From assembly GCA_032229975.1 (NCBI GenBank), contig JAVXVG010000046.1, forward strand, positions 44,903 through 108,902: a stretch of DNA of 64,000 bases. Reading direction: 5' to 3'. The position numbers and the translations under genes were made by a program. Positions 17,090-25,715 of this stretch are shown here, in pieces. Source of the stretch: JAIVGV01 sp032229975. Lineage in GTDB: Bacteria > Acidobacteriota > Blastocatellia > Pyrinomonadales > Pyrinomonadaceae. Position 1 is the first letter of the stretch. Each line of letters begins with the position of its first letter. Below the pieces are notes generated by a model. That model saw nothing but the letters and a program-made list of their open reading frames with translations. It was not told the DNA's origin and ran no database searches.

Positions 17090-18675
17090 GCGAACAACTG
17101 ACACAGCCCGATCTTGAGACTGCTTCGGTCTCCGACCGCGGCCTGAGCGAGAAGCGGCCGCACAACGAGGACTCTTTTCTACTCGATCCAGAGCGACGCA
17201 TCTTCGCAGTCGCCGACGGTGTCGGCGGCGCAAACGCCGGCGAGGTCGCTTCGCAAACCGCAGTCGAAGTCCTCGATGAAGCGTTCCGGCATCATACGCC
17301 GGGCGAAGATGCGGAAGATTTGTTGGAGCTGGCTATCCAGCGCGCCAACGCATCCATTCATCAGATGTCGCGCGAGCAGAAACAACTTGCTTCAATGGCT
17401 ACGACCATCGTCGCCCTGCACCTCGAAGGCAGGCAAGCGACTGTCGGGCACGTCGGCGACTCGCGTTTGTACCGTCTCGATCCGCAGGGCCGCTTGCATC
17501 GAGAGACAGACGATCATTCGGTCGTCGAAGAAGAGGTGCGGGCCGGTCGCATGACGGCGGAGCAGGCGGCGCATCATCCGAGTCGCAACGTCATCAGCCG
17601 CGCGCTCGGAGCCGAGCCCACGGTCGAAGTTGACTTGAAGACCTTCGAGGTCGAAGACGGAACTATCTTTCTGCTCTGCTCCGACGGCATCACGCGCCAC
17701 CTCTCCGACGCCGAACTGAGCGCGATCATGCGCGCCGCCGGGACGCTCGAAGAAGCCTGCGCTGAGATGAAGCGACGCTGCTTCGAGCGCGGCGCGGAAG
17801 ACAACCTGACCGCCGTCACCGTTCGCCTCGGCGCGCGCATGAGACGGCCCGCCGACGCCTTCGACGCCGATGACGAGATCACGCTCGTCTCCGAGCGCGA
17901 CACGCAAATGGCTGAACAGATCGCCACCGCGAGTCAACTCTCGCCCACGCTTGATACGCCCAATGCGACTGCGGCCAGCAAAGCGGCTGCGGCAAGCGCG
18001 GGCATCGGACGTTCTCGCATCGCAGGCGAGTTGCGCGACTCCGAGCCGAGCGCAACGCGCGCGGTAGTCGCGAGCGAGCCGGGCCCGACGGGGCGCGCGG
18101 GCAATTGGCTGATGACGATCCTGTTGCTGCTCATCGTCGGTGCAGGCGCGTTCTACGGGGGACTCAAGTTTCAGCAGTCGCGCGAGATGCAAGACGCGAA
18201 TCAAGCGACGACGACGCAGACACCCGCGCCGTTGCCCACCGTCTCCGATCCGGTTTACGAGGGCCTGCGTCAACAGGTGGACGCCGCGCCGCTCGCGGAG
18301 TCGAGCCGCATGGCAAGCGAGACGAGCGGGAAATCTCTGGACTCGAACGATGCGCGCTTCCTCTCGCTCTACGGTCGTGCGCTGCTCCTGTCGGGCAAAA
18401 ATCAGGAGGCGTTGAGTGCGCTCAGACTCGCCGATCAGAAGATCGGATCGAGCGCGAACGCGCATGACACGCTCTCCGTTGACACGCGCATCGCGCTCGC
18501 CGCCGCAGCCGTCCGCGCCAACGATGAGAGCGCGGTTCACGATGCGGCGCAGTCGCTCTCCGCATTGATCGATAGTGCACAGACGAGCGGAGCGACGAGC
18601 GCGTCGCCGGGTGCGAGTGGCCCGTCGCCGGGTGCGACCGCCGCCGCCGCGTCACCGACCGCAACACCGTTTTAG
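17086..18675 (+). CDS. PP2C-type Ser/Thr phosphatase with membrane anchor
   Basis: Metal-dependent phosphatase that would reverse the action of the kinase at 18753. Motifs: RPHNEDS (25-30), FAVADGVGGANAGEVAS (Asp44), GHVGDSRLYRL, LCSDGITRHL and EDNLTAVTV. One hydrophobic helix lies at about residues 341-360, followed by an outside segment with weak TPR-like alpha-helical character and an Ala/Ser/Pro/Thr-rich end. Start supported by GGAGG seven bases upstream. This resembles PstP of actinobacteria, except for the helical extracytoplasmic part. Confidence 0.92.
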   Translation: MSEQLTQPDLETASVSDRGLSEKRPHNEDSFLLDPERRIFAVADGVGGANAGEVASQTAVEVLDEAFRHHTPGEDAEDLLELAIQRANASIHQMSREQKQLASMATTIVALHLEGRQATVGHVGDSRLYRLDPQGRLHRETDDHSVVEEEVRAGRMTAEQAAHHPSRNVISRALGAEPTVEVDLKTFEVEDGTIFLLCSDGITRHLSDAELSAIMRAAGTLEEACAEMKRRCFERGAEDNLTAVTVRLGARMRRPADAFDADDEITLVSERDTQMAEQIATASQLSPTLDTPNATAASKAAAASAGIGRSRIAGELRDSEPSATRAVVASEPGPTGRAGNWLMTILLLLIVGAGAFYGGLKFQQSREMQDANQATTTQTPAPLPTVSDPVYEGLRQQVDAAPLAESSRMASETSGKSLDSNDARFLSLYGRALLLSGKNQEALSALRLADQKIGSSANAHDTLSVDTRIALAAAAVRANDESAVHDAAQSLSALIDSAQTSGATSASPGASGPSPGATAAAASPTATPF

Positions 18676-18752
18676 TGGCCGTCGCGATTTTCACTTCTGC
18701 TTCGACGCGGCGACGTAGTTAATTTTGATCGCAGATTTGTAAGTGCGAGAGG

Positions 18753-20396
18753 ATGAGCGAACTCAAGCTCCAGCAGTGCAGGCTCGACGGGCGTTACGAG
18801 GTGTTGGACTGCCTCGGTCGCGGTAGCTACGCCGAGGTCTTTCTCGCGCACGACCTCTCGACGCACGGCAGCTCGCCGACGCAGGTCGTCATCAAGGCGC
18901 TCAACGTCTTCCTGCAAGGCTCTATCGATCTCGAACTCGAACGCACACTCATCGAGAACTTCCGCAACGAAGCTATCGCCCTCGACCGCGTTCGTCATCC
19001 AAACGTGATCAACCGGCTCGGACACGGCACGGCCATCGATCTCGCCGGCCACACCTTCCACTATCTCGTGCTCGAATACTTACCCGGCGGCACGATGGCT
19101 GATATGTGCCGCCACAGCCCGCTCTCCATCGAGCAGGCCCTCTTCTATCTCGATCAAGTCTGCAACGGCTTGCAACACGCACACGAGCGCGGCGTCATCC
19201 ATCGCGACATCAAGCCGCAGAATCTGCTCTTCACAGGAGATCGACAGACCGTGAAGATCGCCGACTTCGGCGTCGCCAAGATCGAGGCGGGCGACGGTGG
19301 TATCACGCGCGTCGGCACGGACGTTTACGCCGCGCCCGAACACCATCCGCTCTTGCAGACCGGCCCACTCGATCCGGGCGCGGCTGATCAGTCCACACGC
19401 AGGCTCACTCCGGCGGCGGACGTTTATTCGCTCGCCAAGACCGCTTACACGATGCTCACGGGAGAAGCGCCACGTCGCTTTTCGCAGAAGCCCATCGCGG
19501 ATTTACCGGCGCAGATCGCCGCGAAGCCGTGGGCGTCGCATGCCCTGCGCGTGCTGCGTCGTGCGACGGAAGCGTTTCCGTCGAAGCGTTATCAAACAGT
19601 GCGTGAGTTCTGGGATGAGTTGAGCGACGCGCTGATGCCGAAGACGCAACTGCTCTCACAACTACCCGCCTCTGAAGAGACGCAACCGCTTTCACAGATC
19701 ATTGGCGCGCGCGAAAAGATCGAACTGCCGCCTGAACCCGTGCCCGCGAAATTCGAGCCGCAGTCCACGCGCGCGCGAGACGGGGCGCAGATGAGTGCGC
19801 AACGCCCGCGCATCGTCGTTCCCGTCGCTCTCGCGCCGCAGCCTGAGCCAACGCCACGGGCCACTAAGCCACACGTGCCTCCTGTCCGCGTTGAGCCCGC
19901 GCCCGTGCGTGAGCGCGAGAAGCAATCGCCTGCGCGCGAACGCGAAGCGAATCCCGCCCTGCGACGCAATGAGACGGAACGTGAGCAGTTGACGCGCGGA
20001 TCATTCTTCAAGGATCACGCGCGCCGTTGGATCGTCGTGCTGCTCCTGCTCGCAGGCTTCGCCGTCCTGCTCCTCGGCATCTACGCTTCTGTGCATCAAC
20101 GTCAAAGAACGACAACTCCCGCGCCGGTTGCGGGTGTGCAAGGCAATGGATCGAGCGCGTCGAATGATCAGGGCTTGAAGGTCGGGAATGAGATGACTGC
20201 GACGACGAACGTGAATTTGCGCGAGGGCCCGAATCGCAATACCGCGCGCGTCGGCGAGATCGAAGCGGGCTCGCGCGTGCGCATCCGGCAGGTCATCGGG
20301 AGCTGGGTAGAGATCGACGTGATCTCGCGCGGCACGCCACGCGTCGATGATGAGGGAGCGGATCGGGGTTGGCTCGACGGGACGAAGTTGCGCTAA
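18753..20396 (+). CDS. Membrane Ser/Thr protein kinase with SH3-like sensor domain
   Basis: Hanks-type kinase. Motifs: LGRGSYAEVF (glycine loop), Lys48 in VVIKALN, HRDIKPQN (Asp152 catalytic), DFG at 171-173 and the APE-type motif AAPEHHP. After the kinase domain (about 15-290) comes a long Pro/Arg/Glu-rich cytoplasmic linker, one transmembrane helix at about 424-446 and a C-terminal bacterial SH3 (SH3b) domain (TTNVNLREGPNRNTARVG). PknB-type kinases in Gram-positives carry PASTA repeats here; SH3b is a different cell-wall-facing sensor. Likely substrates are the flanking FHA proteins. Confidence 0.93.
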   Translation: MSELKLQQCRLDGRYEVLDCLGRGSYAEVFLAHDLSTHGSSPTQVVIKALNVFLQGSIDLELERTLIENFRNEAIALDRVRHPNVINRLGHGTAIDLAGHTFHYLVLEYLPGGTMADMCRHSPLSIEQALFYLDQVCNGLQHAHERGVIHRDIKPQNLLFTGDRQTVKIADFGVAKIEAGDGGITRVGTDVYAAPEHHPLLQTGPLDPGAADQSTRRLTPAADVYSLAKTAYTMLTGEAPRRFSQKPIADLPAQIAAKPWASHALRVLRRATEAFPSKRYQTVREFWDELSDALMPKTQLLSQLPASEETQPLSQIIGAREKIELPPEPVPAKFEPQSTRARDGAQMSAQRPRIVVPVALAPQPEPTPRATKPHVPPVRVEPAPVREREKQSPAREREANPALRRNETEREQLTRGSFFKDHARRWIVVLLLLAGFAVLLLGIYASVHQRQRTTTPAPVAGVQGNGSSASNDQGLKVGNEMTATTNVNLREGPNRNTARVGEIEAGSRVRIRQVIGSWVEIDVISRGTPRVDDEGADRGWLDGTKLR

Positions 20397-20427
20397 GCTG
20401 TTTCAGAAGAAGCGAGGTGAGCTAAGA

Positions 20428-21291
20428 GTGAGCATTCTGGATTCCATACGCAAGTGGATCGACGGCGAGATAGACGAAGACCCGCTTGCGAACGTTGACG
20501 AGCAGTCGCGACCGCGCCGCGTCTGGGAAGAATTTTTAGTCAAGGTGGCGAGAGAGATCGAAACCGTCATGCAGCGCGAGATGTTCACGCCGCCGGGGGG
20601 CCCCACCTACATCCCACCCGAATATATCGTCTATCTCTCAGGCGACGACGATAAAGACTGGCAGGGCGAGAAAAGGCGCGGACTCGAACAGGGCCTGTTC
20701 CACGTCCTCTCCGAGCGCGCGCGTGAGATCAGCGGCTCGACGCAGCTCGCGACGAAACAGTTCGCCGTCGAGTTGAGAGTTGACGGCACGCTCAACAAGG
20801 GCGAGTTTCGCGTGCAGCCTGTGTGGGATGCGACTGAGAGCGGGCACACGATGGTCACGACGCGACCCGAAGTCGGCGCGGCCACCACGCCCGACGTGGC
20901 TCTTCAGAGCGATCAGTTGGCGCAAGATGGCGACGACAGCGAGTCGGACGTGACGCGCGTGCGTGCGCGTCCCATCGAGGCGCTCTACTCGGTCGAGTTG
21001 TGGCGCGGCGGCGTGCGTCAAAGTGTCGTGCCCATCACGAAGCCGGACATCACCATCGGTCGCGGCTCGAAGACCGTGGAGGTCGATCTGCCGATCAAGG
21101 GCGACGCGGAAGTGAGCCGCGTTCACGCCACGCTTGCGCGCGACGAGGCGGGCAAGTTCTGGCTCACGTCGAAGGGCCGCAACCCGACGCTGGCGAACGG
21201 GCGAGAGTTGCCGCGCGATGAAGCGGTCGAGATCGCGCCCGACGAGAAGATCGAGATTTGCAGCTACACGCTGAGGATTCAGCCGCGCTGA
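20428..21291 (+). CDS. Second FHA protein with FhaA-type N-terminal domain
   Basis: 287 residues starting at a GTG (20428) with GAGGTGA eight bases upstream; the in-frame extension to 20347 overlaps the kinase gene and lacks similarity. The N-terminal half (about 1-140) again resembles DUF3662/FhaA_N (WEEFLVKVAREIETVMQREM, PPEYIVYLS). The FHA domain occupies about 200-285 (ITIGRGS, AEVSRVHATLARDE, NPTLANGREL). Architecture matches the protein at 12267, so the cluster is bracketed by two paralogues. It probably binds phosphorylated kinase or phosphatase tails. Confidence 0.85.
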   Translation: MSILDSIRKWIDGEIDEDPLANVDEQSRPRRVWEEFLVKVAREIETVMQREMFTPPGGPTYIPPEYIVYLSGDDDKDWQGEKRRGLEQGLFHVLSERAREISGSTQLATKQFAVELRVDGTLNKGEFRVQPVWDATESGHTMVTTRPEVGAATTPDVALQSDQLAQDGDDSESDVTRVRARPIEALYSVELWRGGVRQSVVPITKPDITIGRGSKTVEVDLPIKGDAEVSRVHATLARDEAGKFWLTSKGRNPTLANGRELPRDEAVEIAPDEKIEICSYTLRIQPR

Positions 21292-21365
21292 TGAATCTTG
21301 CTGATAGAACTTGCTGCTGGGATGTGCCTGTGAGTTAAATTTCTTTTCGAGGTTCGAGACGAGAT

Positions 21366-21665
21366 ATGACTTACGTCGTGACCGAACTCTGCGTCGATTG
21401 CAAGTACACGGACTGCGCCGCCGTCTGTCCGGTCGAGGCCTTCCATGAGCTGCCCGACCGTCTCTACATCAATCCGGAGACCTGCATCGACTGCGACGCC
21501 TGCGTGCCCGAATGTCCCGTCGAAGCGATCTTCTCAGAGCCTACTGTGCCGGAGCAATATCAGGAGTGGACGGAGCTGAACCAGCAAGCCGCCGAGTATC
21601 CCATCATCAGCTTGAAGAAAGATGCGCTCTACGCGCCCGCCTGCACCGGCCCTGAGCCGAAGTGA
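21366..21665 (+). CDS. Seven-iron ferredoxin
   Basis: 99-residue bacterial ferredoxin of the FdxA type with one [3Fe-4S] and one [4Fe-4S] cluster, a cytoplasmic electron carrier. Cysteine pattern: CVDCKYTDCAAVCP near residues 9-22 and CIDCDACVPECP near 39-50. The C-terminal ~45 residues form the extension normal for 7Fe ferredoxins. It follows the envelope cluster after 74 bases, but no functional tie is evident. A strong terminator follows. Confidence 0.93.
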   Translation: MTYVVTELCVDCKYTDCAAVCPVEAFHELPDRLYINPETCIDCDACVPECPVEAIFSEPTVPEQYQEWTELNQQAAEYPIISLKKDALYAPACTGPEPK

Positions 21666-21689
21666 TCGACTTCCCTGCCCGCTAATGCG

Positions 21690-21732
21690 AAGACGCCGCG
21701 CGTGATTTGATCTTCACGTGCGGCGTCTTTTC
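21690..21732. terminator. Intrinsic terminator after the ferredoxin gene
   Basis: AAGACGCCGC (21690-21699) pairs with GCGGCGTCTT (21720-21729); an inner GTGA/TCAC pairing closes the loop and TTTT follows on the plus strand. The leftward HD-GYP gene ends 39 bases further on, so it may serve both. Confidence 0.85.
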
Positions 21733-21770
21733 GTCTCGACTCACTTTCTAATTTTCAAGTTGCATCTGTC

Positions 21771-23024
21771 TCATGTCGAGCCGACCGCCGCGCTCTCGCC
21801 TGCTTCGAGTTCCGCAAGGAGTTCGATGACTAGCGGCTGGCATTCGTCTCTTCGCAGATAGTCGCGACCGAGCAGGCGCGAGAAGGTGCGCTCCCTCGTT
21901 TCGCCTTCAAGCTCGCGGAGGATCGCGCGGAAAAGGGCCACGACTGCTTCCGGGGCGAACTGCTTGCCGGTGTTCTTGCGAAAGTCCGCGACGACTTCTG
22001 GAAACTCAAGACGACGCTTGTAGGTGCGGTTGGTCGTCATCGCGTCGAACGAGTCGGCGACGGAGACGATCTTCGCGCTCAAAGGAATCTCATCGCCCGT
22101 CAAGCCTTCTGGGTAGCCGCGCCCATCGATGCGCTCGTGGTGATACTTGGCGATGATCGGGATGATCGCATCGGTGAGATGGATCGGCGCGAGAATTTCA
22201 TAACCGGCCGCAGGGTGTCGGTTCAACTCCGAAGACTGCTTGGCATCGATGCGGTAGGGCGCATTGATGATGTCGCGCTCGACGACGAGCTTGCCCACAT
22301 CATGCAGGTAGCCGCCGATGGCGATGGTCTCCACAGCCTCGTCCGCCCAACCCATCTCGCGCGCGATCACCTCGCTGTATTTGCCGACGCGCTGCGAGTG
22401 GCCCTGCGTGTACTTGTCCTTGCAATCAATCGCGGCGGCGAAGGCGCGCACGGTGTTGTGGTAGATCGCGCGCTGGTCTTCGTAGAGTTTCCGGTTGTCT
22501 TCGGCGCGCGCCTCGATCTCGCGGAGCAGGCGGTGGTTGTGTATGCCAATGCCGATGTGTCGCGCCATCGTGCGCACGATGTCGCTCTCATCAAGAGACA
22601 GTGCTTCGCCCGTCGCTTTCCCACCAAGAAGAATTACCCCGACGAGTTCTTCGCGCACGACGAGCGGCGCGACGAGCGAGACTTGCCAGCGATCAAGCTC
22701 TGCGCGAAAAGTCGTTTTGAGATGACTCTCATAGAAGTGTGATGGATCGGTCGCGTCGCGATTCGCCTCGTCGAGTAGACGCGAGTCGAACGGCAACTCT
22801 TCCGGTGCGTCTTCGCCCATGCCCCACGCGGCGACGAAATTGAGCGACCCGCCTGCTGCGTCGCACTCCGCGACCGCGCCACGACGAAGCCCTAGCGCAC
22901 CGAGGACGACGTGCAGGGTGGTGCGAACCATCTGCTCGAAGTCGCGCGTGGAAGCTATCTCCTCGCCGAGGTCTGCGAGTGCTGAGAAGGCGTGAAGCAG
23001 CTTGGCGGTCTCTGCTGAAGGCAT
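21771..23024 (-). CDS. GAF-HD-GYP cyclic-di-GMP phosphodiesterase
   Basis: 417 residues: GAF sensor domain at about 20-165 and an HD-GYP domain at about 190-370. Catalytic residues are intact: GHSQRVGKYS, His241-Asp242 (YLHDVGK), His295-His296 and DGRGYPEGL (the GYP motif at 303-305), followed by VADSFDAMTTNRTY. It should hydrolyse c-di-GMP to pGpG or GMP. It is last of the four-gene operon, 6 bases after the STAS gene, and opposes the GGDEF protein encoded first. The ligand of the GAF domain is unknown. Confidence 0.9.
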   Translation of the reverse strand: MPSAETAKLLHAFSALADLGEEIASTRDFEQMVRTTLHVVLGALGLRRGAVAECDAAGGSLNFVAAWGMGEDAPEELPFDSRLLDEANRDATDPSHFYESHLKTTFRAELDRWQVSLVAPLVVREELVGVILLGGKATGEALSLDESDIVRTMARHIGIGIHNHRLLREIEARAEDNRKLYEDQRAIYHNTVRAFAAAIDCKDKYTQGHSQRVGKYSEVIAREMGWADEAVETIAIGGYLHDVGKLVVERDIINAPYRIDAKQSSELNRHPAAGYEILAPIHLTDAIIPIIAKYHHERIDGRGYPEGLTGDEIPLSAKIVSVADSFDAMTTNRTYKRRLEFPEVVADFRKNTGKQFAPEAVVALFRAILRELEGETRERTFSRLLGRDYLRRDECQPLVIELLAELEAGESAAVGST

Positions 23025-23030
23025 CTTGGT

Positions 23031-23426
23031 TTACTTGCTCTTGTTGTTGAAGAAGCCGACGGAGCTAGAGTTGGAGATCAAGTCGAGCGCCTCGCTCTCG
23101 TCGCGCGCGAGACGCACGTGCCGCGTGAGTCCGAGCAGCTCGAAGATGTGCGCGGCCTGCTCTTTGACACCGAAGAAGACGAGGGGCGCACCGGCCCGCT
23201 CTGCCGCGTCGATCACGCCGAGCAGGATCGAGACGCCGATGCTATTGACCATGCCCGTCTGATGAAAATCGACGACGAGCGCGCGACAACCCTCTTCGAG
23301 CCGTTGGCGACACTCGCGCTCGACACGCTCGCCGCTCAGCTTGTTGAGGTAGTCGCTCGCGTGGACGACCGCCACATCGCCGACGCGCTCGGAGCGCACC
23401 GGCTGCTCGCCGACCTCTTTCTGCAT
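23031..23426 (-). CDS. STAS-domain anti-sigma factor antagonist-like protein
   Basis: 131-residue SpoIIAA/RsbV-type STAS protein. The loop that is phosphorylated in this family is visible as DFHQTGMVNSIGVSILLG, with Ser62 the candidate phospho-site. It lies 15 bases downstream of the ATPase-RsbW-like gene and 6 bases upstream of the HD-GYP gene, so it is expected to be the substrate of that kinase domain in a partner-switching cycle. The C-terminus (Asn/Ser-rich) is unremarkable. Confidence 0.88.
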   Translation of the reverse strand: MQKEVGEQPVRSERVGDVAVVHASDYLNKLSGERVERECRQRLEEGCRALVVDFHQTGMVNSIGVSILLGVIDAAERAGAPLVFFGVKEQAAHIFELLGLTRHVRLARDESEALDLISNSSSVGFFNNKSK

Positions 23427-23441
23427 CTTTGTAGCGACCTT

Positions 23442-25712
23442 CTAGCGGGGGAGAAACTTCGTCATGCGCAGTTGCGTGCCGTCGTCTACGCGCTCGAACT
23501 CGACCTCATCCATGAGCGTGCGGATCAGTTTCAAGCCCCAGCCGCGACGACCGGCGCTCTCGCCGTTCGCTTCGTTGCCGTTGGAGGGCTGACCCGGCTG
23601 CACTATTGGCAGCCGCACTCCCCTGCTCGAAACAGTGACGACTAATTTATCACTTTCGACGCGGAAACGCTGATAAATTTTTCGATCTGGACTGAGACTG
23701 TGCTCGGAGGCATTGATGCACGCCTCGACAAGCGCGGTCTTGATCTTGTTGATGTCTTCGAGTTGGAAGTTCAAACGACGCGCGATCTGTTCGACCGTGT
23801 TCGCCGCGATCAACTCCGTGTCGCCGCCCATCGGGATGACCATTTCAAACTCATCGGGCGGCTCTGCGCTCAAGCCTTCAACAGTTGTTCCCTCAGAGCT
23901 CAAGCGTGCTGTGAGCATCTCCAACTGCTGACGGCTCGATCCGAAAGCCTCGCGCTCGTTCAAAAATTCGCACGCCTCCGCCGTGAAGCCTTCGGCCGAG
24001 ACGAGCCACAGGCGAGCGCGACGGAAGCCGCAAGCATTCGCCACCTGCGCGAGCCGATCGCACCAGACTTCTGTGAGCGCGCGTCCGATCTCCATCTTCC
24101 CTTCGATCTCTGCGGCGAGCCAGACGACTTCATTCGCATCCGTGTAAGGCGCGGCGTCGAAACCGTGCGCGACGGCGCAACGCTCTTCGTCGCAGACCTG
24201 TCGCATCGGCGGATGAAACGACTCGCAGCTTGCGGCGTGGACGATCTGCGGCAGTCGGATCAAATCCGTCTCAGCATCTAGTCCGGCGGCGATCTCTTCC
24301 GCATCGAGGCCGCGAAACAAGTGACTGAAGCGTTCGTTGTGCAAGAGCGAAGAGGGCACGCGCTGCGCGTCGAAGCGCGTGAGCAGTTCGCGAAGTCCAA
24401 GCGCGGAAGCGCGTCGGTAGTGACGGGCCATCGTCTGCGGCGCGCGCTTCAAAGTTTCTAACAGCGTCTCGGCGACGACGAGCGCACGCGGCTCGGCGGC
24501 GACTTGCAAGCGATAACTTGCTTTCAAATAGTCGCGCCAGATCGTGCCGGTGCTGATCTCCATAAAGGTCGCGTTGAAGCTCGCCAGCTCGTGCGTGTGC
24601 AAGGCGTTCATCACCGGATAGAGCTGCTCGGGTTCTAGCTCAAGACGCCTGCGCCAAGCCTCTGCGGGCGACTTGCCGCCCGCGTTGACAGCCGAATCGT
24701 AGAGCACGCGCACGAGCGCGCGTCGGGTAGTGAGCACGGGCGCGATCTCTTCGAGGATCGCGCCGAAGCGACGACTGATCCGGCCACCGAGCAACTCATC
24801 AACGTATAGTCGCTGGCAATTCAGAAAGCTCGTCAGCTCGACATCGGCGCGCTGCGCCGCTTGCACGAACGAGGAGATGTAGAAGGGGCTTCCATGTAAC
24901 TGCTGCACGACTAGATCGCACGTCTGATCATTGAGCGCGACGCGACGCGCGAATGCGTTGCGCTCGACGAGCGTGTGTGCGTCGGCGTCGGAGAGATTGT
25001 CGAGGTTGAGTGTGGAGAAACTGTCGAAGCGCGTGGGCGAGTCGCCGCCGTTGAGCGCGTCGAAGAGTCCGCGACGCAAGCCGGAGAGGACGAAGGGCAC
25101 GTCCGCGTGGATGGCCACCTGCGCGATCTCTATGCCGAGGTTCACTTCACCCTTCAGTTTCTCGACCGCGTGCACGTCGTCGAACATGACGACCGAGCGC
25201 GCGCCACGCGCGGCGGCGAGTTGCGGAGCGGAGAGACAGAGATGAACGAGCGCGCGCTCGTCGCCCCGGTCGCGTGCGCGCTCAAAGGCTTCGACGAGTC
25301 GTTCGATCCATTCGTAGTCGGAAGGATCAGACAGGTCGATCAGATCGCGCAAGGGTGGTGGCGCGTTGACAAGCGATGGCTCGGAGCGACGATGAGCGAC
25401 GAGTTGCGCGAGAAAGCAGTGGAGGAAGCGACGCGCGGCAAGCGTGACGCTCTTGTCCTTGCGCGACCACTGAAAGTAGATCGGCGACGCGCTGCCGTGC
25501 TGTTGGAAGAGCTTGTCATATGCCTGTCGCAGCAGCTCCGATGCGCCCGCGCCCGGCGCGGCAAGCACGAGCAGGCCGCGAGGGCCGGAGGCGTGAGGCG
25601 CGAGGCTGACGATCTCTGAGAGCGCATCGGCGCGACCGAGAAAGTCGTCGGGCGCGACGCGACCGAGGATGCGTCGAAGCGTTGAATTCTGGCGGGGGTG
25701 GCCGTTGGGCAT
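23442..25712 (-). CDS. P-loop-like ATPase region fused to an RsbW-type kinase domain
   Basis: 756-residue protein not matching a standard family along its length. N-terminal ~300 residues look like a STAND/AAA-type module: LLVLAAPGAGASELL stands where Walker A belongs but has Ala57 where the Lys should be, and VVMFDDVH (Asp178-Asp179) resembles Walker B. A helical middle region follows. The last ~130 residues form a GHKL kinase domain of the RsbW/SpoIIAB type: EACINASEHS (N-box, from 663) and GRRGWGLKLIRTLMDEVEF (G-box). It lies 3 bases after the GGDEF gene and just before STAS. Likely role: a regulated anti-sigma or partner-switch kinase; the N-terminal input is unknown. Confidence 0.75.
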   Translation of the reverse strand: MPNGHPRQNSTLRRILGRVAPDDFLGRADALSEIVSLAPHASGPRGLLVLAAPGAGASELLRQAYDKLFQQHGSASPIYFQWSRKDKSVTLAARRFLHCFLAQLVAHRRSEPSLVNAPPPLRDLIDLSDPSDYEWIERLVEAFERARDRGDERALVHLCLSAPQLAAARGARSVVMFDDVHAVEKLKGEVNLGIEIAQVAIHADVPFVLSGLRRGLFDALNGGDSPTRFDSFSTLNLDNLSDADAHTLVERNAFARRVALNDQTCDLVVQQLHGSPFYISSFVQAAQRADVELTSFLNCQRLYVDELLGGRISRRFGAILEEIAPVLTTRRALVRVLYDSAVNAGGKSPAEAWRRRLELEPEQLYPVMNALHTHELASFNATFMEISTGTIWRDYLKASYRLQVAAEPRALVVAETLLETLKRAPQTMARHYRRASALGLRELLTRFDAQRVPSSLLHNERFSHLFRGLDAEEIAAGLDAETDLIRLPQIVHAASCESFHPPMRQVCDEERCAVAHGFDAAPYTDANEVVWLAAEIEGKMEIGRALTEVWCDRLAQVANACGFRRARLWLVSAEGFTAEACEFLNEREAFGSSRQQLEMLTARLSSEGTTVEGLSAEPPDEFEMVIPMGGDTELIAANTVEQIARRLNFQLEDINKIKTALVEACINASEHSLSPDRKIYQRFRVESDKLVVTVSSRGVRLPIVQPGQPSNGNEANGESAGRRGWGLKLIRTLMDEVEFERVDDGTQLRMTKFLPR

Positions 25713-25715
25713 GAC

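Noticed and set aside
17392..18540. Minus-strand open frame of 382 codons opposite the PP2C gene
   Set aside because: Arg/Ala/Asp-rich shadow frame; the plus strand has intact PP2C motifs and operon overlap.
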